Source: Symbiodinium natans
Taxonomy: Eukaryota; Sar; Dinophyceae; Suessiales; Symbiodiniaceae
Direction: 5' to 3'
Assembly (NCBI GenBank): GCA_905221605.1
Contig: CAJNDS010000680.1
Coordinates: forward strand, 809,704-873,703
Length of the DNA stretch: 64,000 nt
Shown: positions 54,446-64,000 of the stretch, piece by piece
Layout: each line of letters begins with the position of its first letter
Position numbering within the stretch: position 1 is the first letter of the stretch
The notes under the pieces: generated by a model
What the model saw: the letters and a program-made list of their open reading frames with translations, nothing else
The model's database searches: none
What the model was told of the DNA's origin: nothing
Translations under genes and position numbers: made by a program

Positions 54446-55500
54446 ATGTCGCCAACGCATGCCGGAGCTGAGGATGTGGATTTAGTATTTTCGTTGCTCA
54501 CCCAGCTGAGACAGCGCGTCTCACTGGCTCTCGCAATGACTGTCCGCAATCTAAGCCTCGAGGAGTGCACGGCCTTGATAGAAGAGCCACTTGGTGAAGA
54601 TAAGTTTCTCCGAAGTTGTGCTTGGGCTCGGGGGCACTGACAGTTCTAACATGCTCCAGCATGGCAAAGGCAAGCCGATCTCACAATCCAAGATGGGCGA
54701 GGTTACACTGCTCTTCACAATGCTAGCAGGCGACGAGCGGCTGAAGAGTCGCAGAGCACTGCCGGATTGTAACATTGTAGCAAGTCTCACGATGGCACAT
54801 GAACCAGCCGCAATAAATTGGGGATGCAGGTTCCGCAATGTGGTAACAGTGCAGCTCCTCCTCGAAAGAGGAGCCAAGCAAGGACTCTTCGTGTCATATC
54901 CCTCACACGAAACACCGACTTTTTGAGCGAGTTCTTTGAGATGTATTGAATTACCTTGAGAGGAGCACGAGATCGGCTTGGGAACACCCCAGCACATGTA
55001 ATTCCCCTGTATGCTGACGAGATCACGCTACAACTGCTGACTTGCCTGGCCGACGACGCAAAGCACTTGCGAAGACAGCCCCTGGCCAGAATCCCTGGGC
55101 AGCGACATCTCAAAGCAATGACCATTCACATTGATCACATTGATGCTTACGATTTCAAGCGCGGGCAACTAAGGAATCGCGCGCCTTGGCAGGGAACCAC
55201 ACCTTGTAGCTCACGTAAAGAAGCCGATCATCACATGCACAGCAACTTGGTGGATAAGCAAGCAGCTACAGTGTAGCGGCTACAGTGTAGCTGGGTGGCG
55301 TCAGGCTGGCCTCAGCGTCATCAGCCGGATGGAGTCGTGGGCATTGGTTGCTGTAAATGGTGGACCCTACCAGCCGATGATGGATTGGATTAAAGCGCGG
55401 CTCGACGTGAACAAGTCTCCTCATTGCTTTGCATTTTTTGTCGCCAATCTACCGGACAAGACTTACATGCAGAATCATGCAGATATTGCTGATCATTAAT
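54446..55500 (+). CDS. Ankyrin-repeat protein
   Basis: Ankyrin repeats mediate protein-protein binding. Exons: 54446-54603 (ATG; RNLSLEECTALIEEPLGED), 54670-54729 (ADLTIQDGRGYTALHNAS), 54830-54882 (RFRNVVTVQLLLERGAKQ), 54972 to about 55070 (DRLGNTPAHVIPLYADEITL, then QLLTCLADDAK). Joined, they give GRGYTALHNAS-RFRNVVTVQLLLERGAK-DRLGNTPAHV, the ankyrin pattern. Phases fit. Donors are GT, GC and, for 54883-54971, GA. For the first intron a GT donor at 54594 with acceptor 54674 also keeps frame. A probable later repeat at about 55331-55415 reads SWALVAVNGGPYQPMMDWIK. The gene end is not fixed. The partner and role are unknown. Confidence 0.75.
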
Positions 55501-55835
55501 CCCACAAGAACCGCACTGGCAAGCAAGGAAGAAAACTGAGCTACCCGGCTTGGTTGAGGATGAAAAGGTGCTCAAAAGCCGCTTGACTGCGCTGTTAAAC
55601 AAAAGGTTGGCCTGCCATGGCCTGCCTTGGCACTCCTGACTTGTGCGATGATTGTAGCCCCTCATCACGCAGTCCTTTTATTTTACAGCTGGTGCAATCT
55701 ATGGCGTTCCAAAGCTTCGAACGCAGGGCGCGCGTATTAATGTGCATTGCTTTCCCCTTCTATGCAAAGTAGCCTGCTTGGTCCCTACAACCGGCAAGCT
55801 TGAATTGCTTTTGCTAATTTATCCGTGCCGAATAA
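55500..55835. other. Intergenic or intronic, nothing recognised
   Basis: Between the last ankyrin-like segment and the hydrolase frame. It contains no long frame. The 5' exon of the hydrolase gene may lie here but was not identified. Confidence 0.4.
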
Positions 55836-57863
55836 GGCGAGCGGCGGTACGGAAGATTCGGCATAAGCAACACAGTTGTTGAAGTGGCGGTGGGAGAAGA
55901 GATTCGTCCTGTTCGTCTGATTCGGCCCACCTGGCAACCTGTGGCGACACTGCTGTATCTGGGCATCCCACGGTTCATACCATGGTCCTTGCAGGAACCG
56001 TTGCTCGAGACCTGGGCAAGTGCCGAGGGATTCCGGATTTTTGCCATCAACGAGGACACAGTGAAGCCGGAGCTTTTGGAGGGTGAAGACCCGCGCATGT
56101 TCCAGGATGACTTGCTTGCCGTTGTTCACGGCTTGTTGCCGCAAATGGGGGAAGGCTTCGTGCTTGTCGACAGCTCTTTCGGCCCCGGCACTTTTCTGGC
56201 ATGGCACCTTCGGCCATTCCTGTTAGGGGCCTTGATCATCAACGTACACCTTTTCAAGGCTCCCGACTTTGATGAGACCGAGCTAGCTCAAAAAATCAAA
56301 AAGAGGATGGCATTCTTAGGTGAAACGTACGGCAGTCGCGACTACGATAAAATCTTGCCTCTGCTGTCAGATTTTACTTTCCCCACTGGCGGAGCGGAAG
56401 GTATGCAGGAGATAAGGGATAGCTACAAGGCTGCATTGGAGAAGGCGTCAGACAACTTTTGGGACCTGGCGCGCCTGCAGCCTTCCTGGAATTTTGCAAA
56501 GCTCACGCCTACCTTTACCTCGATGCCAGAGTGGCCGCTGCAATCTCCACCGGTCGTGCTTGCTTCAAGCGATCAGGCGCCCTTGGTGGTGGTTGGGGAA
56601 GCCATGCAGCGATTGCAGCAGATCATGCCTGGTTCACGGCTCGAGTTCATCCAATCCAGCAAGTGGTCTTGGCATTTGGAAGGGGAGGACGTCGTGAATG
56701 AAGTGGCCGCGTTGTTAGACAGCATTCTTCCATCACAAGTGAAGACCACTTGTACAGAAGTCGATATCAGGGTCGGTTCGGAGGACCGGCAGGTTTGCAT
56801 CATTCAACCGAACCTGACGCCCGTGGCGAACATTCTGTACATTGGCTTGCCGCGCTTTTTACCGTGGTCACTTCAGTTACCCGTTCTCGAGAGCTGGGCA
56901 AGCAAAGAATTTGTAAAAATCTGGGCCATCAACGAGGACACAGTGAAGCCGGAGCTTTTGGAGGGCGAAGATCCGCGCATGTTCCAGGATGACTTGCTTG
57001 CCGTTGTTCACAGCTTGTTGCCGCAATTGGGGGAAGGCTTCGTGCTTGTCGACAGCTCTTTCGGCCCCGGCACCTTTCTGGCATGGGACCTTCGGCCATT
57101 CCTGGTAGGGGCCTTGATCGTCAACGTGCACCTTTTCAAGGCTCCCGACTTTGATGAGACCGAGCTAGCTCAAAAAATCAAAAAGAGGATGGCGTTCTTA
57201 GGTGAAACGTACGGCAGTCGCGACTACGATAAAATCTTGCCTCTGCTGTCAGATTTTACTTACCCTACTGGCGGAGCGGAAGGTATGCAGGAGATAAGGG
57301 ATCGCTACAAGGCTGCATTGGAGAAGGCGTCGGACAACTTTTGGGACCTGGCGCGCCTACAGCCTTCTTGGAATTTTGCAAAGCTCACGCCTACCTTTAC
57401 CTCGATGCCAGAGTGGCCGCTGCAATCTCCACCGGTCGTGCTTGCTTCAAGCGATCAGGCGCCCTTGGTGGTGGTTGGGGAAGCCATGCAGCGATTGCAG
57501 CAGATCATGCCTGGTTCACGGCTCGAGTTCATCCAATCCAGCAAGTGGTCTTGGCATTTGGAAGGCATCTTGGCCGCAGTGACGGGCGAACAGTTCTGGT
57601 GCACTCCTTACCGCAGTGGCGCACTTGGCTGCATCCTCGCGTTGCGCGCATCGTTGTGCATGCTACACTCTCTACACTCATGCTCAACGCCATGGTCGCA
57701 CGTTGTAGCACACTACAATTTTTTGACACTGACCTCAGGAGAGGAAGTGGTAGCATCTGTTACCAAGCTCCTGGCCTCCCTCCTGCCTATGAATGCTACG
57801 GACCAATCGTCTCTGAAGGCCGAGCATCTTTCCAACAAGGGATGGGTACATAGGATTCAATGA
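55836..57863 (+). CDS. Internally duplicated alpha/beta-hydrolase-like protein
   Basis: Two tandem copies of an alpha/beta-hydrolase-like domain (offset 882 bp, 294 codons) in one frame, stop TGA at 57861-57863. Each copy has an opening strand (TLLYLGIPRF or NILYIGLPRF), a nucleophile-elbow-like FVLVDSSFGPGTFLAW, an acid-loop-like SSDQAPLVVVGEAMQRL, and a catalytic-His-like WSWHLEG. The first Gly of the usual GxSxG is Asp here, so activity is uncertain. The open frame starts after a stop at 55833 and has no in-frame ATG before 56097, which lies inside the fold. A 5' exon is therefore probably missing, unless the GTG at 55884 were used. DNA of the copies is almost identical over the last 230 bp before the His motif. 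The second copy holds an in-frame 174-nt intron (57565-57738); without it the mature protein ends GEEVVASVTKLLASLLP and a short tail. Confidence 0.75.
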   Translation, partial: GERRYGRFGISNTVVEVAVGEEIRPVRLIRPTWQPVATLLYLGIPRFIPWSLQEPLLETWASAEGFRIFAINEDTVKPELLEGEDPRMFQDDLLAVVHGLLPQMGEGFVLVDSSFGPGTFLAWHLRPFLLGALIINVHLFKAPDFDETELAQKIKKRMAFLGETYGSRDYDKILPLLSDFTFPTGGAEGMQEIRDSYKAALEKASDNFWDLARLQPSWNFAKLTPTFTSMPEWPLQSPPVVLASSDQAPLVVVGEAMQRLQQIMPGSRLEFIQSSKWSWHLEGEDVVNEVAALLDSILPSQVKTTCTEVDIRVGSEDRQVCIIQPNLTPVANILYIGLPRFLPWSLQLPVLESWASKEFVKIWAINEDTVKPELLEGEDPRMFQDDLLAVVHSLLPQLGEGFVLVDSSFGPGTFLAWDLRPFLVGALIVNVHLFKAPDFDETELAQKIKKRMAFLGETYGSRDYDKILPLLSDFTYPTGGAEGMQEIRDRYKAALEKASDNFWDLARLQPSWNFAKLTPTFTSMPEWPLQSPPVVLASSDQAPLVVVGEAMQRLQQIMPGSRLEFIQSSKWSWHLEGILAAVTGEQFWCTPYRSGALGCILALRASLCMLHSLHSCSTPWSHVVAHYNFLTLTSGEEVVASVTKLLASLLPMNATDQSSLKAEHLSNKGWVHRIQ
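57565..57738 (+). other. In-frame GC-AG intron (174 nt, no stop)
   Basis: Splicing GAAG|GC...CTCAG|GAGAGG restores WHLEG-EEVV, aligned with WHLEG-EDVV of the first domain, which has no intron at this point. Its length is a multiple of three and it has no stop, so it can hide as a 58-residue insertion in frame-based annotation. Confidence 0.8.
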
Positions 57864-59600
57864 AACAAGAGGCGCCATGTCGGTTACAGCGCAGGACATC
57901 ACAGGCGACATATCGCTGCTTGACACTCTTGGTGCTTCTCGGTTGCGAAGTCTCAGGCCAGTGCAGAGCGTGAGAGAGTGTGAGCATTCGGCCGACATGC
58001 AGTAACAACAGTCCAAGCCAAGGCGCGTCCAAATCTGTCCATGGAAGACGGCTGCGGCATACCCTGCAAGCCCTGCAAGACATGCCCCATTCAGTGACCT
58101 TATAGAATTTGCAAGGACCTAGTATTGCAGGCCTCGAAATCACAGCAATCTCTTCCGGCCTGTGCGTTTCCCAGCACGCTTCGAGTGTGCAAGGTTTCGC
58201 TCTCTTGGGTACCGCCAATGTTGCTCCCTCCTGTTCACTGCACCTCTAGGCCCCCTGATTCTCATATCACACTCAACACGACCTGCTTCAACAAGGGAGA
58301 CAACAGGCAGGCGGTGTTGGATTCAGGGTCTGACCTGCTTCCGAAGGAAGTGTCGGCTGGTTCAACATGCAGCTCCTCCGAGATCCCAAGAGAAGCGCTT
58401 GTCCCAACTCGAACGACAAGTGGTGCTTCATGATTCATGATGCTAAAAGCATCTAAATTCTAAACGATTCTAAAGTTTGAGGGCGCCAGCACAAGCCTCC
58501 AGCCTTGCTTGCCACGGGCGCATATGGCAGGACAGCTCTCCTGAACTTTCCTGAAATGGGTGGTCACCGCAAAATCTGAGCTCTCGTGCACAACCTTTGA
58601 AGTCTTAGCGACTCGCATAGTGACATGCTACAGACATCTACAGGCATTTACACAATCAGAGCTGCTCCCCAGGCCACCGAGAGGGCGTGCTGCGGTCGAC
58701 CACCACGGCCTTTTAACACGTTTGCCCGTGCTAGCAGCTAGCATGCAAGAACAAAAAGTTCGACTCTGCAGCCGTTTCCGACATTGTGGCTTTGTCAACA
58801 CCTGTCAACGTGGCTGTGCATGCGCAGCCCCAGTTCACATCCAAGCTGCCACAGACTCGAGTATCCGCCTGAGCAGGTTAGCTCGAATTTTCCATCAAGG
58901 ACCTTGCTCATGGCATTCGTGTCATCAGCCGACAGACTCGGTTGGACTAACTGTCTAAGTGGCAGGGTACGGTCATGTTTGCCAGCGTTGGGATGCAGAC
59001 TGATGAGGTTGTGGCAACGCTGCTCCTTTCCGTGTCTGACTTGACGGGAACGGGGCATCTGACGCTGTACAGTGTGTCTGCGACCTAGCCGTGGAAGGAA
59101 CACTTGCCACAGACGCATGGCTTCTCATGGGGGCACCTTTCAATACCATGCAGAGGGGCGACAAGGATCTCTGTGACATCTGGCAAGAGTACGGGCCAGG
59201 CGGCCATGCTAGAAACAAGCGATCCGCGTCCCGAAAACGCGAGTCGGCAAAACAACACACCCGAGTCAGAACAGGCCCGCACATGAACCCAGCAGTGCCC
59301 AACCCATCCCTGGTGTGTAGCCCCAGAGACTCCCTGGAGTGCCCAACCCCAGAGTGAGCCCGCAAATTCATCACCCTATAGGTCTTTAGTTTAGGGATTT
59401 GGGGTCAGAGCCCCCCACTTCAACCGGAATTCCTCTGCCGGCCGAAGACTGCACCCAGTTTTGTCTGACACATGAGACCCTGTGCTTGCGCATCGCAAGT
59501 TGCTGCAGGCGCTACACGGTGACGTGCCATCCGAGCGATTACGCCGGAGTCTGAACTCCAAAATGGCTTTTCATTGTCCGAATATCTTATCTTGGAGCTG
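57864..59600. other. No gene recognised
   Basis: Several plus frames, including 59091-59357 (GDKDLCDIWQEYGPGGHARN), look partly protein-like, but there is no family match and no initiator. Minus frames overlap. A TTTAGTTTAGGG word lies at 59387. Confidence 0.35.
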
Positions 59601-59603
59601 CCC

Positions 59604-59897
59604 TCACAACATGTCAGGTGATGTTTGCCGTGCTCGGGGTAGCCGGCGGTCTTGCCGGCGGCTGTGCCAACTGCCGTTCGCATCAATATCAAAGCTGGTA
59701 GCATCGAGGTTGGTGCCCTCTTCAACGCGTTGAATATTCGGTGAAGCTGCCAAGCATTTGCCAGCTGCCATAGCCCTCGTTCTTCTGAGCTTCTGCAATT
59801 TGTCAGGATATTCCTCCAAGGTCATTAAAATCGTGGTCCCCTTCGCTTGGCTACTCTTATTGAATACCAGCACATGTAGAAGGAAGTCGATCTTCAC
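59604..59897 (-). CDS. Unidentified exon, minus strand
   Basis: Read on the minus strand, about 95 codons with balanced charge: VLVFNKSSQAKGTTILMTLE, then EYPDKLQKLRRTRAMAAGKC and NIQRVEEGTNLDATSFDIDA. The opposite strand is hydrophobic and less convincing. No domain recognised; neighbouring exons not found. Confidence 0.35.
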   Translation of the reverse strand: MKIDFLLHVLVFNKSSQAKGTTILMTLEEYPDKLQKLRRTRAMAAGKCLAASPNIQRVEEGTNLDATSFDIDANGSWHSRRQDRRLPRARQTSPDML

Positions 59898-59899
59898 TG

Positions 59900-62300
59900 G
59901 AAGATCAGTATACCCACACTCTGCGCAGACTTCCGCCTGCCAGGTGGTGTGCTTTCAAGGCGAAGCCTGCATTCAAGCGCTGGATCGGACCTGTGCAGGA
60001 GGCGCGATGGACAGAGAAGCCAAGGGTCACTCAAGGAATTTCCGGAATACTGCCAGCTGCCACGAGATATCTGCTAGCATGCTGCAGCCGCAACTTCAGT
60101 TGGGCAGGCCTCGATACTGGCATTCGTGACACTCGTTTCATCATGGCCGCTGAGCCTGACACGCTATCTGATGGCGACATCCTCGGTTTGTTGTGTACGC
60201 AAGTCGATGCAAGTCTGACTTAGGCATGTCTTGGCAAAGTGCCGCGTCGTGCAACCGGCTATAACAGTCGAGAAGTGCTCCACCACAAACACACACTGCA
60301 GGCGCCAACAATTCACGCACTGTTCGATACGTGCAGCGACGAGCCCGGGGAAACCGTGCGCAGCAGGCCCCGGCAGTCCGACACGACACCATTGAAGTGT
60401 GCAAGCTTACGTCATCCTGTGTTGATGCTGTGCAGCTTGGTACCAAGACAGGTTGCAAGCCGAATTTGGGCTTTGCACAGAAGACGGTTACAGCAACGCC
60501 GGGATCTCAAGATCTTATTTGAGTGGCCAGCAGTGGACCTTGGAAGACCCCTTGGCGAAAGCATGAAACCAGCACTTGGAAATGCTGATCGCGGCTGCTG
60601 CAGTGCATCTGTTCCTTCTGTCAGAAGCATGTCACACAATTCCGGCGATTGCACGTGGCAGTCCTTCGGCGACGGCCTTTTGACTTCGCTTGGCTTTGCA
60701 GCTGCCCTCCGTTTCTGCTGGGGGCCGACACCGCCAAGTCCAAGCATGTTCAAATGGGCCATCGAAGCACAAAAGGGGTAGTTCCAGTGGTATAGGGAGA
60801 GATTGGAAAGCTAAGGCCAGATGGTGCTGACAATCGGCTCGGCTTGAGCCTTGAAATTCACAAGTTGACCTGCCCCGACGTCTCGTCAAACTCAGGCCTG
60901 CCCAGCTGGCCTCTTTGTCCCGTCGCTGTTCATTGGAGCCTGTTTAGGGTCCAACTCTCAGCGCTTCGAGAGGGAGGCGCCCCGTTCAAAACCGGGCCTG
61001 GGGGTCTTTTGGGGGCCGTGGGGTATCGGCCCCATTACGGAAGCAGAAACAATATTAAGGAGGACCCTGCGCTGCAAAGAGAAGGGATCTGCAGGGTCCT
61101 GAAAGGTCTCGACGGTTACCCCCCCCCCACCCCCCCGCAGAAAAATCCCAGCGCATAGCGGCCAGAGAAAGGCCCTGGCTGATTGTCTGCATTTCGGGGC
61201 CATCCCATGAATGCATCACGGCAATCCCTTCTTCTGAGGCGATGTCTGGCGCTGGGTCTCAAGGCGCTGCACGCAGGTACTCGCCTGCGAGCGCCCCAGA
61301 TCCTGCCTACATTGGAGTTGTTCCTGGGGCTCTCGCTCTCTCTCTCTCTCTCTCTCGCTCTCACTCTCGCTCTCGCGGGAACTTGAAGAGTCCTGGTGTA
61401 CCACTGGTGTCTCGTCACAGCTTCACGTGATCCCCCAAGCCCCACACCCAAGGCTTGTCCACCTTATCGGCCCACCGGCAAGAAAAATATCTATTTGTCT
61501 TCGGAGCTGTTTTTTCAGGCATTTCAAGGTTTCTGGTGTTGGGGGGCGGTGCTGGGGGTGAAAGGGAGCAGGTACATCCATTCATAATGCGGGCGTGGTA
61601 TTTACAGTGTTCTTGCTTCTTGTACATGATTGCCATGCAAACCACCACACTTGTACTTGCAGAGCTGGTTGCCCTTTGTATTTTACAGCGTGCACCCCGC
61701 GACTTAGTTGTTAAATCGGCGCAGTGGTCAGACGTCGACTCTGACTTTTGAGAATACACTCAAGCAATCCCAGCCTGCCAGCTTTGTGCGAGCGGCTTGT
61801 TTTCCGCGCTGCTGCAAGCCAGAACCACGATAGAGTAATTCAAACAATCTGAACGGGCAAGCTTATTTCATAACCTAGTAATCGCTCTCCAAGGAAGAGA
61901 CCTGCTGAGGTTTTTTCAGGGGCCGTCTGCGTGTCGTTGACTTCCAAAGGGGCGGGCCGAGGATCGTTAAGGCTCTGGGGAATGAGTTGGAGCAAAGTTC
62001 GGCGCGCGTCCTCACTTTTCACATTTTCTTCGGCGGGGCTCGGTTGGTGCCTCGGCTATCGGGCACAGACTGGCGCACCCACCTAGCATACTTGGTCTGA
62101 CTTTCCACGTCTTTCCTAGTAGCCAGATTTTCCCACTACATGATACCACATCACTCCACGTTGATCCATATTGCCGTGCTCATTGCGTGTGCTAATGGAG
62201 TGGAGTGAGGTTCCCGAACAAGGTGGATCCGGGCGCCATCTCCTGAGATTTGCCAAGATCAGTGGCTAGTTTGCAATGTTTGCACCTGGAAGCGCGAGAG
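59900..62300. other. No gene recognised; CT microsatellite
   Basis: A 180-codon plus frame at 60239-60781 is unrecognised. C/G tracts lie at 61121-61137 and a (CT)n run at about 61335-61375. Upstream CLC exons would be expected on the plus strand in the last kilobase, but none could be identified. Confidence 0.4.
61335..61376. repeat. (CT)n microsatellite
   Basis: CT dinucleotides with GCTCTC variants, about 42 bp. Confidence 0.9.
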
Positions 62301-62864
62301 GTCTACAGTATGGTGGGCGCCGCCTCCGTCCTTGGAGGTGTCAGCCGAATGCTGCAGACTTAGCCTTCGGTTGGAGTCCTGTCACGTTCACGTTTGGCCT
62401 CTTCTGAAGTGTCTGTTCACTTACGAAGTAAGTCTGAGGACGATTTCTTTGGTCGTCATCATGTTGGAGCTGACTGGAGGTAGTTGGCATCTGCTTCCGC
62501 CTCCATTGTATATATTGTGATATCGATATGCATGTGGTGCCATGACTCTGACACTGACAACGGCAGGCTTAGATTACGTCGTTCCGTTCATGATCTCAGT
62601 GTTGCTGGCCAAAGCTGTTGGTGACTCGTTGAACGAAGGCACTGCCTTGCAAGTTTGGAGGTGCTTCTAGGTCACAAATTCGACTGCATAGCCCCTGCAG
62701 GCATCTACGACCTGCAGATCGTTCTGAAGGGATATCCCTTCCTACATGAAGAGCAAGATGCCTGTGAGAACTCTGCAGCAAAAGTAGCAATTCGAGAGTT
62801 GCGGGTGATGGTTTGAGGCTCGACGTGACCTTTACGGAGCGCTGCTGCGACGTCATGGAGACAG
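62301..62864 (+). CDS. CLC-type chloride channel or Cl-/H+ antiporter (partial)
   Basis: Moves chloride across membranes as channel or proton exchanger. Exons: 62301-62350 ([16 protein letters not shown]), 62439-62479 ([14 protein letters not shown]), 62567-62638 ([20 protein letters not shown], then SLNE), 62701-62767 ([20 protein letters not shown]), 62818-62864 ([15 protein letters not shown]). These match the last helices of the CLC transmembrane domain (the GGVTRM-SLVVIM-ELTGG and AKWVGD signatures) and the linker into the first CBS domain, DVM. Donors are GC, GT, GC, probably GA, then AG|GC at the window side. Acceptors are all AG|G. Upstream helices, including the selectivity motifs, were not found, and the CBS domains lie outside the window beyond a GT-rich intron. 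Confidence 0.88.
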
Positions 62865-62880
62865 GCGCGCATGGGTCTCT

Positions 62881-64000
62881 GTGTCTCGCTGTGTCTCTGT
62901 GTGTCTCTCTGTCTGTCTGTCCGTCCGTCCGTCCGTCGGTCTGTCTGTCTGTCTCTCTGTCTCTCTGTCTCTGTCTCTCTGTGTGTGTGTGTGTGTGTGT
63001 GCGTGTGCGTGTGCGTGTGCGTGTGTGCGCGTGTGTGTGCGTGTGTGCGTGTGGGCGTGTGGGTGTGCGTGTGTGCGTGTGGGTGTGTGCGTGTGTGCGT
63101 GTGTGCGTGTGTGCGTGTGTGCGTGTGCGGGTGTGCGTATGCGGTCTGTGCAGTGTGGGAGTGTGGGTGTGAGGTGTGAGTGTGGGTGTGTGAGGTGGTA
63201 ATTGGGTGAGTGTGTGAGTGTGGGAGTGTGTGAGTAATCGTGAGGGGGATGGGGGCTTGTGCGGGTGTGAGTGTGTGTGAGTGTGTGAGGTGTGTGGTGG
63301 GTGAGTCTGTGTGAGGTCGTGTGCGCGTTGTGTGAGAAGGGTTGTGAGTGTGTGTGAGTGTGTGGGTGTGTGTGAGTGTGTGTGAGGGTGGGTGAGTGTG
63401 TGTGTGAGTGTGTGTGGTGCGTGTGTGTGTGTGTGTGTGTGTGTGTTGTGTGTGTGTGTGTGTGTGTGTGTTGTGCTTGATGATGTTGTAAGTGTAATGG
63501 GGTGTGTGTGTGTGTGCTAGGTGTGTGTGTGAGTGACGTAGAGTGAGTGCAGTGGTGAGAGTAGTGAGTGAGTGAGTGAGTGAGTTGAGTGAGTGAGTGA
63601 GTGGAGTGAGGTGAGCGAGTGCGTGTGAGGGTCTCTGTGAGAGTGAGAGTGTGTGGTGTGAGTGGTGAGAGTAGTGTGTTGAGTGTGGGTGTGAGAGTGA
63701 GTGTGCGTGGTGAGTGTGTGGGAGTGTGGGTTGAGTTGGCGTGTGGGTGTGGGCGTTGGTGGGTGTGTGAGTGTGTGGTGTGGGTGGAAGTGTGGGGAGT
63801 GTGTGGTGTGTGAGTGTTGTGGTGTGTGAGTGTCGTGAGTGGTGCGTGTGTGCGCAGTTGTGTGTGGTGTGTGGTGCCTGTGTGCGTGTGTGTGCGTTAT
63901 GTGTGTAGCGTGTGTGTGCGTGGTTGTGTGGTGTGTGTGTGTGAGTGTTGGTGTGTGTGGGGTGTGTGTGTGTGTTGTGTGTGTGTGGTGTGTGTGGTGT
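62881..64000. repeat. Long degenerate GT/GTGAG satellite (runs off window)
   Basis: Starts with GTCT/GTCC tetranucleotides (62881-62985), then more than 1 kb of GTGTGTGCGTGT, GTGTGAGTGTG and GTGAGTGA units to the window end. Strongly strand-biased: the plus strand is almost free of C and A apart from GA and GC steps. It would lie in the intron after the last CLC exon. Confidence 0.95.

Noticed and set aside
54594-54674. Alternative first intron of the ankyrin gene (GT at 54594, acceptor 54674)
   Set aside because: Keeps frame, but its acceptor is followed by C; the 54604-54669 choice obeys the AG|G pattern seen almost everywhere else.

Overview
The window looks like nuclear DNA of a dinoflagellate. 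The evidence is indirect but consistent. Genes are split into short exons that can be rejoined by protein homology. Most recovered introns start with GC rather than GT, one or two start with GA, and nearly every acceptor reads AG followed by G. Telomere-type TTTAGGG words are scattered throughout, simple repeats are abundant, and there are decayed non-LTR retrotransposons with a restriction-enzyme-like endonuclease domain. No bacterial operon, tRNA, rRNA or CRISPR was seen.

1-22.7 kb: a tandem array of one gene, in three copies on the + strand (copy 1 truncated by the window edge, copies 2 and 3 starting at 6167 and 14383). The N-terminus is a complete CBM20 starch-binding domain spread over four exons. 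Downstream exons of unknown function recur in the same order in all three copies. A broken, partly inverted CBM20 exon lies between copies 2 and 3. The third unit is enlarged by microsatellites (17.65-18.73 kb).

22.7-32.4 kb: mostly repeats (GGAA microsatellite, hairpin elements at 24.3-24.8 kb, a 50-bp minisatellite at 29.7-30.4 kb, a double telomere-like array at 31.2-31.6 kb), with a cysteine-motif gene at 26.2 kb and several unidentified exon candidates.

32.4-45 kb: a complete nuclear-type FKBP prolyl isomerase gene (32455-33641), a 10-bp minisatellite, a long hairpin, two oppositely oriented decayed retrotransposons (minus strand about 38.95-39.45 kb, plus strand about 40.2-42.4 kb), and a nearly complete MOB1 kinase-activator gene (43262-44866) made of at least ten short exons.

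45-64 kb: unidentified exon candidates, palindromic minisatellites at 48.6-49.2 kb, a short telomeric array at 51.82 kb, an ankyrin-repeat gene (from 54446), an internally duplicated alpha/beta-hydrolase-like gene (55.84-57.86 kb), and the pore-region exons of a CLC chloride channel/transporter (62301-62864). The CLC gene runs into a GT-rich satellite that fills the rest of the window.

The genes do not form a pathway. They are independent eukaryotic housekeeping or signalling genes. All splice junctions were inferred by eye from family alignment and reading-frame continuity; none is backed by transcripts.
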